Below are positions 1-8,006 of a DNA stretch of 64,000 nucleotides, piece by piece; the stretch's first letter is position 1, and each line of letters begins with the position of its first letter. This DNA comes from Pelodictyon luteolum (GTDB taxonomy: Bacteria; Bacteroidota; Chlorobiia; Chlorobiales; Chlorobiaceae). A program made the position numbers and the translations under genes. The DNA is taken from NCBI RefSeq assembly GCF_001622165.1, contig NZ_LVWG01000032.1, positions 186,001 through 250,000 of the forward strand. Direction: 5' to 3'. The notes under the pieces are model-generated. The model was not told the origin of the DNA. It made no database searches and saw nothing but the letters and a program-made list of their open reading frames with translations.

Positions 1-86
1 GCGACACCGAGCGCGGTAAGGAGGGTCTGACGCTTCCGCTCCCTGAGATGCACCCAGGCAATCCTGAAGAGATCGGTCCAGTTCAT
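1..86 (-). CDS. ABC transporter permease, N-terminal fragment (MacB/LolC/FtsX type)
   Basis: Only the first 28 codons lie in the window; the gene runs off the left edge. Read from an ATG at 86 on the minus strand it begins MNWTDLFRIAWVHLRERKRQ and continues into TLLTALG. A short amphipathic start followed by an Arg/Lys-rich stretch and an L-T-A-L-G motif is typical of the N terminus of MacB/LolC-type permeases, where the first membrane helix follows. The gene is divergent from the phosphofructokinase gene. The fragment is too short to say which substrate is moved. Confidence 0.6.
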   Translation of the reverse strand, partial: MNWTDLFRIAWVHLRERKRQTLLTALGV

Positions 87-148
87 GGGAGAATTAGCGT
101 TGAAAAATCACACAAAAAATCTATTTTGACTGCAGTACAGCAGCACCG

Positions 149-171
149 GCCAATGGAAACGCAGCATTGGC
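149..171. promoter_or_regulatory. Inverted repeat between divergent genes
   Basis: GCCAATG at 149-155 and CATTGGC at 165-171 are perfect inverted 7-mers separated by 9 bases. They lie in the 157-bp divergent spacer between the ABC permease fragment and the phosphofructokinase gene. This could be an operator or an mRNA hairpin; no known binding site is recognised. Confidence 0.3.
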
Positions 172-243
172 AGATCACATCACAGTATACATAAATCAGG
201 GCATCATAATCCACCCCTAAAGAGACACAAGGAGATCGTTACG

Positions 244-1449
244 GTGAAAAAAATTGGCATTCTCACGAGCGGCGGCGACTGCGGTGGACTCAACGCGGTC
301 CTGAAAGGCGCAGCCCTCATGGCACAGGCGAAAGGCCTTGAGCTCTTCGTCATTCCCAACGGCTACGCAGGCCTTTACAACCTCATAGATCAGGAAAGCC
401 TCGTTCAGCTTGATCAGCAGCGCCTCGATAAATTCGACGCAACATTCGCCGGTTCCGAAGCTGGCCACTCCCGCGTCAAGATCAAAGCGATCAGCAACCC
501 CGAAAAATACAACCGCATCAAGGCCGGCATGAAGAAGTTCGACCTTGACGGCCTCGTCATCAGCGGCGGCGACGACTCCGGCAGCGTCATGGTTGACCTC
601 AACCAGAACGGCATCCAGTGCATTCATGCACCAAAAACAATGGATCTCGATCTGCAGACTTATTCGGTCGGCGGCGACTCCACCATCAACCGCATCACCG
701 AGTTCGTCCACGACCTGAAAACCACTGGCAAGACCCACAACCGGGTACTGGTCACCGAGGTATTCGGACGCTATGCGGGTCATACTGCATTCCGCAGCGG
801 CGTTGCCGCAGAAGCGGACTGCATCCTCATACCTGAAATCCCCGCTGACTGGGACGTCGTATACCGGCACCTCGCCGAGCGTTTCACCCGCAGGATCCGC
901 CAGAGCGATGTCCACAGCGGAACCTACACCATCGTCGTCGCCGAAGGCCTGAAAAATGCAGACGGAAGCGACATTGTCGACGAGTCGGCAGGCATCGATG
1001 CATTCGGCCACAAGAAGCTTGCCGGAGCCGGCAAGTTCACCTGCCAGGAGATCCAGAAGCGGATGAAAGCCGACCCGGCAATGCCGCTCTTCATGAAAGA
1101 AACAGGCATGTTCGTCGAAGGAATCTACGAGATCCCCGAGGTCCGCGAAATCCATCCCGGCCACCTTGTCCGCTGCGGAAGCTCGTCAGCCTACGATACC
1201 AACTTCGGGTTCGAAGCCGGAGCCGCCGCCGTCCTGCTCCTTCTTGAGGGCAAAACCGGTGTGACCGTGTCAAAGGTGAAGGGACGCAAGGTCGAGTACA
1301 TCGAATCGGAAAAAGCCATCGTGCAGCGACATGTCGATCTCGAACAGGTCGCCATGTATGAGGCACTCGGCATCTGCTTCGGCCGCAATCCGGTTGAGTA
1401 CGAACCGATCATGCGCGAAGTAGAGGGCGTGTACGAGCGGATCTACTGA
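244..1449 (+). CDS. pfkA: 6-phosphofructokinase, PPi-dependent type by signature
   Basis: Phosphorylates fructose 6-phosphate to the 1,6-bisphosphate; PPi-using members also run in reverse. The 401-residue protein opens with the PFK phosphate-binding loop TSGGDCGGLN (residues 8-17). Two diagnostic positions point to pyrophosphate rather than ATP as donor: GGDDS at 108-112 has Asp where ATP enzymes have Gly, and PKTMDLD at 130-136 has Lys where ATP enzymes have Gly (PGTIDND). The third Asp/Asn position of that motif is Leu, which is unusual. The GTG start at 244 is supported by AAGGAG at 229-234. An intrinsic terminator follows directly. Donor specificity is inferred from motifs only. Confidence 0.9.
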   Translation: MKKIGILTSGGDCGGLNAVLKGAALMAQAKGLELFVIPNGYAGLYNLIDQESLVQLDQQRLDKFDATFAGSEAGHSRVKIKAISNPEKYNRIKAGMKKFDLDGLVISGGDDSGSVMVDLNQNGIQCIHAPKTMDLDLQTYSVGGDSTINRITEFVHDLKTTGKTHNRVLVTEVFGRYAGHTAFRSGVAAEADCILIPEIPADWDVVYRHLAERFTRRIRQSDVHSGTYTIVVAEGLKNADGSDIVDESAGIDAFGHKKLAGAGKFTCQEIQKRMKADPAMPLFMKETGMFVEGIYEIPEVREIHPGHLVRCGSSSAYDTNFGFEAGAAAVLLLLEGKTGVTVSKVKGRKVEYIESEKAIVQRHVDLEQVAMYEALGICFGRNPVEYEPIMREVEGVYERIY

Positions 1450-1468
1450 TTCATTCCGCATTGATTGC

Positions 1469-1499
1469 AGCCCCGCAGGCGACTGCGGGGCTTTTTTTT
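1469..1499 (+). terminator. Intrinsic terminator after phosphofructokinase gene
   Basis: A perfect 9-bp stem, AGCCCCGCA/TGCGGGGCT, with a 6-base loop is followed by eight T. It lies 20 bases after the phosphofructokinase stop codon. Confidence 0.9.
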
Positions 1500-1579
1500 G
1501 GATTTGTAAAAACCCCGAAACAAAACCTATCTTTGAGCTGATTACTCAGGCAACGAACAAACACACCAACGACCGCATC

Positions 1580-2491
1580 ATGAACAAGTCTCTTAAAATC
1601 TGGATGAACGGGGAACTGATCGACTGGAACGACGCGAAGATCCACATCCTCTCGCATGTCGTCCACTACGGGTCGTCCATCTTTGAAGGCATCCGGTGCT
1701 ATGAAACCGCAAAAGGATCTGCCATCCTGTTTCTTGATGAGCACATCCGCCGCCTTCGGGACTCGTCGAAGATCTACCGCATTGAAATCCCCTATTCGGA
1801 AAAAGAGCTGAAGGATGCAGTCATCAGCACCATTCACGCCAACAGCCACAAGTCCTGCTACATCCGCCCGATCGTATACCGCGGCCAGGGCGCTCTTGGC
1901 GTCAACCCTCACCGCGCCTCAATTGAGGTATCCATCGCCACCTGGGAATGGGGCACCTACCTTGGTGATGACGTGCTTGAAACCGGTGTCGACGTCCGGG
2001 TCTCTTCATGGAACCGCGTTGCGCCGAACACCCTTCCCTCGTGGGCAAAAGCCGGCGGCAACTACCTGAACTCGCAGTTGATCAAGATGGAAGCCCTGAT
2101 GGACAACTACGCTGAAGGACTCGCGCTCGACGTCAACGGCTATGTATCCGAAGGCAGCGGGGAGAACATCTTCGTCGTCCGCGACGGCATCATCCATACC
2201 CCCATGTCGGGTCAGTCGATTCTTCCGGGATTCACCCGTCAGGCGGTCATGCACATCGCCGGGGAGCTTGGCTATGAGGTGAAGGAAACCATGATTCCGC
2301 GTGAAGCGCTCTATGTCGCCGACGAGGTATTCCTGACAGGAACAGCTGCCGAAATCACACCCGTCAGAAGCATCGACAAGTATCCGATCGGCGATGAAAA
2401 ACGCGGGCCCGTTACCGAAGCACTCCAGCATCACTACCTGAAAATCGTCCAGACCGGCGAAGACCCTTACAACTGGCTCACCTTCATTTGA
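1580..2491 (+). CDS. ilvE: Branched-chain amino acid aminotransferase
   Basis: PLP-dependent class IV aminotransferase making Val, Leu and Ile from their 2-oxo acids with glutamate. The 303-residue length is normal for the family. Visible landmarks are the N-terminal HVVHYGSSIFEGIR segment, the probable PLP lysine K157 in SWAKAGGNYLNSQ, the ALDVNGYVSEGSGENIF cofactor loop, and LTGTAAEITPV near the C terminus. The ATG has no Shine-Dalgarno sequence; the leader is A/C-rich. It is separated from the upstream gene by a terminator and followed after 13 bases by the clamp-loader-like gene, so those two may be cotranscribed. Confidence 0.95.
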   Translation: MNKSLKIWMNGELIDWNDAKIHILSHVVHYGSSIFEGIRCYETAKGSAILFLDEHIRRLRDSSKIYRIEIPYSEKELKDAVISTIHANSHKSCYIRPIVYRGQGALGVNPHRASIEVSIATWEWGTYLGDDVLETGVDVRVSSWNRVAPNTLPSWAKAGGNYLNSQLIKMEALMDNYAEGLALDVNGYVSEGSGENIFVVRDGIIHTPMSGQSILPGFTRQAVMHIAGELGYEVKETMIPREALYVADEVFLTGTAAEITPVRSIDKYPIGDEKRGPVTEALQHHYLKIVQTGEDPYNWLTFI

Positions 2492-2504
2492 GGGGATCGG
2501 CAGC

Positions 2505-3671
2505 ATGAGCTGGAACAGGGTCATCGGCCAGAAACAGCAGGTCCGCGTCCTGTCGAACGCCCTTGAAAAAGGGCGTTTGGCTCATGCCTACCTCTTCAGC
2601 GGCCCGGAAGGCTCCGGAAAGGAGATGACGGCGCTGGAAGTGGCTGCAGCGCTGAACTGCCGATCACCCGACGCAGTGAGGAACGGCGCCTGCGGGACCT
2701 GCCCCGACTGCCTGCAGATCAGGGAGTTCATGCACCCGAACGTTGAATACCTCTTCCCTGTCGAGGCGGCACTGCTCGAAGGGGGTGACTCGCAGAAAAA
2801 AGACAACAAAAAGTTCACTGAAGCCCGGGAGCAATTCCTCGCCCTCATCGAAAAGAAAAAAGAGAACCCCTACTTCTCACCTGCAATGGACCGCTCAATG
2901 GGCATCCTTACAGAGCAGGTCGTCGCGCTCCAGCAGAAAGCCTCATTCATGCCGCGTGAAGGCACAAGAAAAGTCTTCATCATATCCCAGGCCGAAAAGC
3001 TCCACCCCTCGGCCGCAAACAAGCTCCTGAAGCTGCTCGAGGAGCCACCGGCGCATGTCCTCTTCGTTCTGGTGACTTCGCGCCCCGACTCCCTTCTGGC
3101 GACAATCCGTTCACGGTGCCAGGAAATCCGTTTCCAGCGTGTCGCAGCAGTTGACCTCCGGAAATGGCTCGAAGAGAACCGTCCGGAGATTGTGGATCCG
3201 GAGCTGGGATTCATCGTAAATTTCTCAAGGGGCAACCTCAAGCTTGCATGGGAGCTCATCGCAGGAAAGGATGAGGCCTCTTCAGAGCCCGCAACCATTG
3301 CAATCCGCCGGATGGCGCTCGATTACCTCCGTAAGGTGCTTGCACCGAAACGTTTTCACGAGGCCCTCACGGCCTCGGAAGAGCATGCCAAAAACCTTTC
3401 CCGCACCGAACTGGTCCTCTTCATCGGAGCCATCCTGCTCTTTCTGCAGGACACCTGCCACCGCAGGATAACACCGGAGTTCAGAAACCTGAACAACCCC
3501 GACATCACGGACGCCGTCGACCGGTTCGCGAAAAACTTCCCGAACCCGGACTATCTCGGAGTCTCCACCCTGGCCGAGGAATCCATCCGCGCCATCGAGC
3601 GCAATGCCAGCCCGCTCCTCGTCATGGCCGCCTTCACCGCTGCCCTCAGGCCCCTCCTGCAGCGGGCCTGA
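2505..3671 (+). CDS. DNA polymerase III delta'/gamma-like clamp-loader ATPase
   Basis: AAA+ protein of 388 residues of the HolB/DnaX family, which loads the sliding clamp onto primed DNA. It shows VIGQKQQVRVL, a Walker A GPEGSGKE (residues about 33-40), a zinc-type cysteine group (NC...CGTCPDC), LLKLLEEPPAHVLFVL and the sensor-1-like TIRSRCQEIRF. An acidic/lysine-rich insert after the cysteines is longer than in E. coli HolB. Because the protein is shorter than DnaX and lacks a long C-terminal tail, delta' is the best guess, though a gamma-like role is possible. It starts 13 bases after ilvE with GAGGGG upstream. Confidence 0.8.
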   Translation: MSWNRVIGQKQQVRVLSNALEKGRLAHAYLFSGPEGSGKEMTALEVAAALNCRSPDAVRNGACGTCPDCLQIREFMHPNVEYLFPVEAALLEGGDSQKKDNKKFTEAREQFLALIEKKKENPYFSPAMDRSMGILTEQVVALQQKASFMPREGTRKVFIISQAEKLHPSAANKLLKLLEEPPAHVLFVLVTSRPDSLLATIRSRCQEIRFQRVAAVDLRKWLEENRPEIVDPELGFIVNFSRGNLKLAWELIAGKDEASSEPATIAIRRMALDYLRKVLAPKRFHEALTASEEHAKNLSRTELVLFIGAILLFLQDTCHRRITPEFRNLNNPDITDAVDRFAKNFPNPDYLGVSTLAEESIRAIERNASPLLVMAAFTAALRPLLQRA

Positions 3672-3702
3672 CACCCAATTCCCCGTCCTGCAGCGGGCCT
3701 GA
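3655..3702 (+). repeat. 17-bp direct repeat at the stop codon of the clamp-loader gene
   Basis: TCCTGCAGCGGGCCTGA occurs at 3655-3671, including the TGA stop, and again at 3686-3702, 31 bases downstream. The copies are identical. It looks like a small local duplication; no transposon features are nearby. Confidence 0.75.
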
Positions 3703-3752
3703 GGGCCAACGCGCCCATTCTCTGGCAGACAGGACCCGTTCGCACCGGCTCC

Positions 3753-4853
3753 TTACAGCTCAATCAGTTCCTTCGTGAACCGCTGCAGGGGTCTTGCTCC
3801 ATCCGCCTCCATCACCACCGTGTCTTCAATGCGAACCCCGAACCGGCCCTCCAGATAGATGCCGGGTTCAATGGTGAATACCATACCCTCTCGCAGCACC
3901 GCCTCTCCCTTCAAGCTGATGCGCGGCTCCTCATGCACCTCTAAACCGATCCCGTGGCCGAGCCCATGGCCGAAAGCCTCACCGTACCCGTGACCGGCAA
4001 TGAACGAGCGGACAACGGCGTCCAGCTCTCTTGCCTTCATCCCGCACCGGGCCGAACGGATGCCAAGCTCCTGTGCCTCGCGGACGATTTCGTAGACCCG
4101 GCGCGCCTCGTCCGGCACCCGTCCGAGACCAATGGTCCTGGTCTGGTCGGAGGCATAGCCTCCCGCCATGCAGCCCATGTCGATGACTACAAGCATCCCC
4201 TCCCGGAATCGCTCTCCGGTCGGATGGGCATGCGGCATTGCGGACCGCACGCCGCCAGCGACAATGGGATCAAACGAATCTTTCTCACCGCCATGCTTCC
4301 GGTGAAGGCAGGAGATCTCAGTGGCGATATCACATTCACTCACGCGCTCTGAGAGCATCGGCACCACCGCGTCCAGCACCTTCCCGCTGATGTCGGCTGC
4401 GTCCTGCATGAGACTCAGTTCAAACGGATTCTTAACCATCCTGAAGTCATTGAAAAAACCCGCCACAGGCTGCAGACGGCAGCACCCGCTGAGTGTATCA
4501 ATGAAACGAGTCGCCTCAAGCCAGCCGATGCTGTCTGACTGCAGCGCGACCGGTTCCAGTCCCCGGAGCGGATGGCGACCCGAAGCCAGCTCGGAGGCTA
4601 CCGATTCGGACACAACAACAGTCTCAGCAACAGCAACCTCCCCTCTAGCCTGCTCTGCGTAACGGAAATCCGTGAAAAGGCGACAGACTGTCGGTGTCAC
4701 GAGCACCCGGGCACTCGAGCCGGAAAAACCCGTCAGCCAACGGATGGTCGAGAGATCGGTTATGATGAACCCGGCAAGCTCCCGTTCCTCCATTGCACTG
4801 CGGACGGTGGCGAGCGATGCCTTCCGGTAATCCTCGATTCCTGACATACCCAT
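3753..4853 (-). CDS. Xaa-Pro aminopeptidase, M24 family
   Basis: Cytoplasmic metallopeptidase that removes an N-terminal residue before proline. It has an N-terminal creatinase-like domain (about 1-130) and a C-terminal pita-bread domain with metal ligands in VVIDMGCMAGGYASDQTRT, GHGLGHGIGLEVHE and TIEPGIYL. The 366-residue length fits PepP/PepQ-type enzymes. I chose the ATG at 4853 (MGMSGIEDYRK); the frame stays open to a GTG at 4892, which would add 13 unlikely residues, and an ATG at 4847 is also possible. It is convergent with the clamp-loader gene and divergent from trpD. Confidence 0.88.
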   Translation of the reverse strand: MGMSGIEDYRKASLATVRSAMEERELAGFIITDLSTIRWLTGFSGSSARVLVTPTVCRLFTDFRYAEQARGEVAVAETVVVSESVASELASGRHPLRGLEPVALQSDSIGWLEATRFIDTLSGCCRLQPVAGFFNDFRMVKNPFELSLMQDAADISGKVLDAVVPMLSERVSECDIATEISCLHRKHGGEKDSFDPIVAGGVRSAMPHAHPTGERFREGMLVVIDMGCMAGGYASDQTRTIGLGRVPDEARRVYEIVREAQELGIRSARCGMKARELDAVVRSFIAGHGYGEAFGHGLGHGIGLEVHEEPRISLKGEAVLREGMVFTIEPGIYLEGRFGVRIEDTVVMEADGARPLQRFTKELIEL

Positions 4854-4979
4854 GGAAACCTGAATATTTTTTAGTGAAAAAGACGTACCCACCCCCCCGA
4901 TACGCTTGCATAGCCGGCAATTCTTCTTATTATTGGGGATTTACGAATATTTCCACCCATTTGCCAACAAATCAGTGTA

Positions 4980-6035
4980 ATGCCGCATCAGGAATTACTT
5001 GAAAAGCTTCAAGCAGGACAGCAGCTGAGCTACGATGAAACGAAACGCTGCATGGACGGCATCATGGAAGGGCTTTTTTCCGAAGAGACCATCATCTCCC
5101 TGCTGACGCTCCTGCAGAAAAACGGCATTACCGCCGATGAAATCGCAGGAGCCAGAGACAGCATCATCGAGCGCGCCACCCCTATCCATCTTGACGAGCG
5201 CGCCATCGACACATGCGGCACCGGCGGCGACAGCGCGGGCACCTTCAATATTTCCACTGCGGCAGCCATCATTGCAAACGCCGCAGGCGTCAGCATCGCC
5301 AAGCACGGGAACCGCTCCGTCACGAGCCGCTGCGGCAGCGCCGACGTACTCGAGGAACTCGGGTTCTGCATCGAACTCCCACCCGAGGCGACCGAAGAGC
5401 TCTACGGCAGGACAGGGTTCGCCTACCTGCACGCGCCGCTCTATCACCCTTCGATGAAAGCGGTAGCCGCCATCCGCAAAAAAATCGGGACTCGGACCAT
5501 TTTCAACATCCTCGGTCCCCTGCTCAATCCTGCCGGTGTCAAACGTCAGATGGTCGGGGTGTTCAATATTGAACTCATGGAGCTATACGCAGAAGCGCTC
5601 CGAAAAGCGGGCTGCTACCATGCCCTCATCGTGCACGGTGAAACCGACCAGGGACAGCCGCTTGATGAACCGAGCATCTGCGGCATAACACGGATCATTG
5701 AGCTCCACAACGGCGAAACAGCTTCCCACATCGTCCGTCCAGGAGAGTTCCACCTGCATGAATGGCCTCTCGGCGACATCGCCGGTGGAAGCCGTGAGGA
5801 AAATGCTGAAATCATCAGAAAGATCCTCAACGGAACAGCCTCCGATGCGCACCAGGAAGCGGCCATCTTCGCCTCCGCCATCGCCTGCTATGTCGGAGGC
5901 GTCGCCAACTGCATCGACGAAGGAGTATGCGTTGCCCGGGAAGCCATCAGCCACGGGACGGCAAAACGCAACGCAGAAGCCATCATCGAAGCAAGCCGGG
6001 AACTGAACGCCAGATACCGCAGGACGGGCGACTGA
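4980..6035 (+). CDS. trpD: Anthranilate phosphoribosyltransferase
   Basis: Second step of tryptophan synthesis: transfers phosphoribose from PRPP to anthranilate. The 351-residue protein carries the PRPP-binding [16 protein letters not shown], then [21 protein letters not shown] and the hinge-region [14 protein letters not shown], all hallmarks of TrpD. The ATG has no Shine-Dalgarno sequence. trpC lies more than 54 kb away on the other strand, so the trp genes are dispersed here. Confidence 0.97.
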   Translation: MPHQELLEKLQAGQQLSYDETKRCMDGIMEGLFSEETIISLLTLLQKNGITADEIAGARDSIIERATPIHLDERAIDTCGTGGDSAGTFNISTAAAIIANAAGVSIAKHGNRSVTSRCGSADVLEELGFCIELPPEATEELYGRTGFAYLHAPLYHPSMKAVAAIRKKIGTRTIFNILGPLLNPAGVKRQMVGVFNIELMELYAEALRKAGCYHALIVHGETDQGQPLDEPSICGITRIIELHNGETASHIVRPGEFHLHEWPLGDIAGGSREENAEIIRKILNGTASDAHQEAAIFASAIACYVGGVANCIDEGVCVAREAISHGTAKRNAEAIIEASRELNARYRRTGD

Positions 6036-6064
6036 AAAGCCATACATTTTTTTCAAAAAACTTG

Positions 6065-6070
6065 TATACT
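6065..6070 (+). promoter_or_regulatory. Possible -10 box upstream of bchG
   Basis: TATACT lies 120 bases upstream of the bchG start and just after trpD. No convincing -35 box is seen at normal spacing, so this is tentative. Confidence 0.25.
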
Positions 6071-6152
6071 GTCTTTCATGGCCTTTTTTGATTGACGGTC
6101 CATGCTCTCGGGGGGAGTCAGCCGTCCATCAGGGAGACAACCGGAGGCCGCC

Positions 6153-6233
6153 CATGAACGCTGAAGTGAGAAGAATTGCACCCCATGAACGGTTCCACAA
6201 TGCCGCAGACCGACATACAGCAACCCCTCAGTG
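6153..6233 (+). CDS. Possible 26-codon leader ORF overlapping the start of bchG
   Basis: An ATG at 6153 with GGAGG at 6142-6146 opens a 26-codon frame (begins [14 protein letters not shown]) that ends at TGA 6231-6233, inside bchG and out of frame with it. It carries the best ribosome-binding site in this region, while the bchG start itself has only a weak one. Translational coupling of bchG through this leader is one explanation; chance is another. The peptide resembles nothing I know. Confidence 0.3.
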
Positions 6234-7177
6234 AAAAGCTCCGCCGCTCCGGCATCAGCGATTCTCGCCGGGAGCTGATAGCCGAAGCGCTTGACAATGT
6301 AAACCGTCCGGGGTTTAGGATTGAACCGGGGGCAATCCTGCCCCTGATGAAGCCCGTCACCTGGTTTCCCCCCATGTGGGCATTTGCCTGCGGAGTTGTC
6401 TCTACCGGTGAAAGCATCACGGACAACTGGTCCATCCTCCTTCGGGGAGTCATCCTCGCCGGTCCGCTCATGTGCGCCATGTCGCAGACCATGAACGACT
6501 ATTTCGACCGCGAGGTCGATGCAATCAACGAACCCGAACGCCCCATCCCATCGGGAAAGATATCGAAATCAGCCAGCTGGCTGATTACCTTCAGCCTCAT
6601 CCTCACCGGCTTCCTCGTTGCACTCTCCATCCATCCCTACGTGATGGCGATAGCCTTTGTTGGCGTATTGATGTCGCATGCCTATTCAGGCCCCCCGCTG
6701 CGGGCCAAACGCAACGGATGGTTCGGCAACCTTATCGTAGGACTAGCCTATGAAGGGGTGGCGTGGCTGACCGGCAGCTTTGCCATCACTCAGGGCATTC
6801 CCTCCGGCGAAACCATCGCTCTGGCCCTCATATTCTCCCTCGGAGCGCATGGAATCATGACGCTCAACGACTTCAAGTCAATCGTCGGCGACAACATCCG
6901 CAAGGTGGCCTCCATTCCAGTGCAGCTCGGGGAACGCAAAGCAGCCATCCTTGCCGCAGCCGTCATGGATCTGGCACAGGTCGCGGCGATGGGCATCCTC
7001 CTCTACAAAGGATCCACCAGCATGCTTGCCATTGCCGGAGTCCTTCTCATAGCACAGCTTCCGATGCAGCGGATCCTCATCGCCAACCCACGGGATAAAG
7101 CGGTCTGGTACAACGCCTTCGGCACCCTGCTCTATGTGCTCTCAATGATGGTGGCCGCCGTTGGCATCAGGCCTTAG
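6185..7177 (+). CDS. bchG: (Bacterio)chlorophyll synthase, UbiA prenyltransferase family
   Basis: Membrane enzyme that esterifies (bacterio)chlorophyllide with an isoprenoid alcohol, the last step of pigment synthesis. The first Asp-rich motif is [22 protein letters not shown]-like ([16 protein letters not shown]) and the second is NDFKSIVGD. Several hydrophobic helices follow, as in UbiA proteins. Green sulfur bacteria have three paralogues (BchG, ChlG, BchK); I favour BchG for BChl a but sequence alone does not exclude the others. Start is uncertain: TTG 6176, ATG 6185 or ATG 6206. It is downstream of trpD and upstream of rpmB on the same strand. Confidence 0.82.
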   Translation: MNGSTMPQTDIQQPLSEKLRRSGISDSRRELIAEALDNVNRPGFRIEPGAILPLMKPVTWFPPMWAFACGVVSTGESITDNWSILLRGVILAGPLMCAMSQTMNDYFDREVDAINEPERPIPSGKISKSASWLITFSLILTGFLVALSIHPYVMAIAFVGVLMSHAYSGPPLRAKRNGWFGNLIVGLAYEGVAWLTGSFAITQGIPSGETIALALIFSLGAHGIMTLNDFKSIVGDNIRKVASIPVQLGERKAAILAAAVMDLAQVAAMGILLYKGSTSMLAIAGVLLIAQLPMQRILIANPRDKAVWYNAFGTLLYVLSMMVAAVGIRP

Positions 7178-7211
7178 GAACATTACTTTTCCTTTTTCTG
7201 AAAACAATTAG

Positions 7212-7217
7212 TATATT
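7212..7217 (+). promoter_or_regulatory. Possible -10 box (TATATT) for rpmB
   Basis: TATATT lies 38 bases before the rpmB ATG in a short AT-rich spacer. The same hexamer occurs ahead of pnp, the porin gene, the inositol-phosphatase gene and the M23 gene. No good -35 box is visible here. Confidence 0.35.
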
Positions 7218-7254
7218 CCGGTTCATTTTTTCAACTCCATTAGAGATCGCACTC

Positions 7255-7473
7255 ATGTCCAAAGTCTGTGTACTGACCGGTAAAAGGCCCAAGTACGGCA
7301 ATACAGTCTCCCATGCCAACAACCACCGCCGCACCCGTTTCGAACCGAACCTCCATACCAAGAGGATCTGGATTGAAGAGGAGAAGCGCTGGGTGAAAGT
7401 GAAGCTTTCAGCCAAGGCAATGAAAATCATCGCAAAGACGGGAACCGCCGAACTCGCGAAACTGATAAAGTAA
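7255..7473 (+). CDS. rpmB: 50S ribosomal protein L28
   Basis: 72-residue structural protein of the large ribosomal subunit. It begins [11 protein letters not shown] and contains [20 protein letters not shown], the standard L28 pattern. It is highly basic and of normal length. It sits alone between bchG and a strong terminator. Confidence 0.97.
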   Translation: MSKVCVLTGKRPKYGNTVSHANNHRRTRFEPNLHTKRIWIEEEKRWVKVKLSAKAMKIIAKTGTAELAKLIK

Positions 7474-7520
7474 CACCAGCCCCGTCCAATCGGGGGATCT
7501 CTGTCAAACAGTTCTTGAAA

Positions 7521-7550
7521 GGCTCAACCGGAAAGGGTTGAGCCTTTTTT
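7521..7550 (+). terminator. Intrinsic terminator after rpmB, abutting rnhA
   Basis: A perfect 9-bp stem, GGCTCAACC/GGTTGAGCC, with a 6-base loop is followed by six T (7545-7550). The rnhA ATG begins only four bases after the T-run. Confidence 0.85.
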
Positions 7551-7554
7551 GTCG

Positions 7555-7995
7555 ATGCAGAAAAAAATCACCATCTATACCGACGGGGCATGCAGCGGCA
7601 ATCCCGGCAAAGGCGGCTGGGGGGCCATGCTTATGTATGGCGACGCCGTGCGTGAGCTTTCGGGCTACTCTCCTGCCACCACCAACAACCGGATGGAGCT
7701 GACCGCCGCAATCGAAGCTCTCAGGGCGCTCAGGGAACCCTGCAAGGTGGAACTCTTCAGCGACTCAAGTTACGTGGTCAACGCCTTCAGGGAAGGCTGG
7801 CTGGAACGCTGGACCCGCAACAACTGGAAAACCGCGGCAAAAAAGAATGTCGAAAACACCGACCTCTGGAAAGAGATTCTCGAGTTGACGGCACGCCACA
7901 ATGTCACCTTCCACAAGGTCAAGGGGCACAGCGACAACCCCTACAACAACCGCTGTGACGAACTGGCCCGCCAGGCCATCCAAAAGAAACCATAA
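7555..7995 (+). CDS. rnhA: Ribonuclease HI
   Basis: Cleaves the RNA strand of RNA-DNA hybrids. Catalytic residues are visible: D10 in YTDGACSGNPG, E48 in NNRMELTAA, D70 in LFSDSSYVV, and the last Asp in NNRCDELA, with the loop histidine in KVKGHSDNPYNN. The 146-residue length is typical. I chose ATG 7555 because the conserved protein begins there; the frame also has TTG at 7549 inside the terminator T-run. No Shine-Dalgarno sequence fits. The start is so close to the terminator that the message is either leaderless or made by readthrough. Confidence 0.93.
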   Translation: MQKKITIYTDGACSGNPGKGGWGAMLMYGDAVRELSGYSPATTNNRMELTAAIEALRALREPCKVELFSDSSYVVNAFREGWLERWTRNNWKTAAKKNVENTDLWKEILELTARHNVTFHKVKGHSDNPYNNRCDELARQAIQKKP

Positions 7996-8006
7996 CCAGC
8001 CGACAG

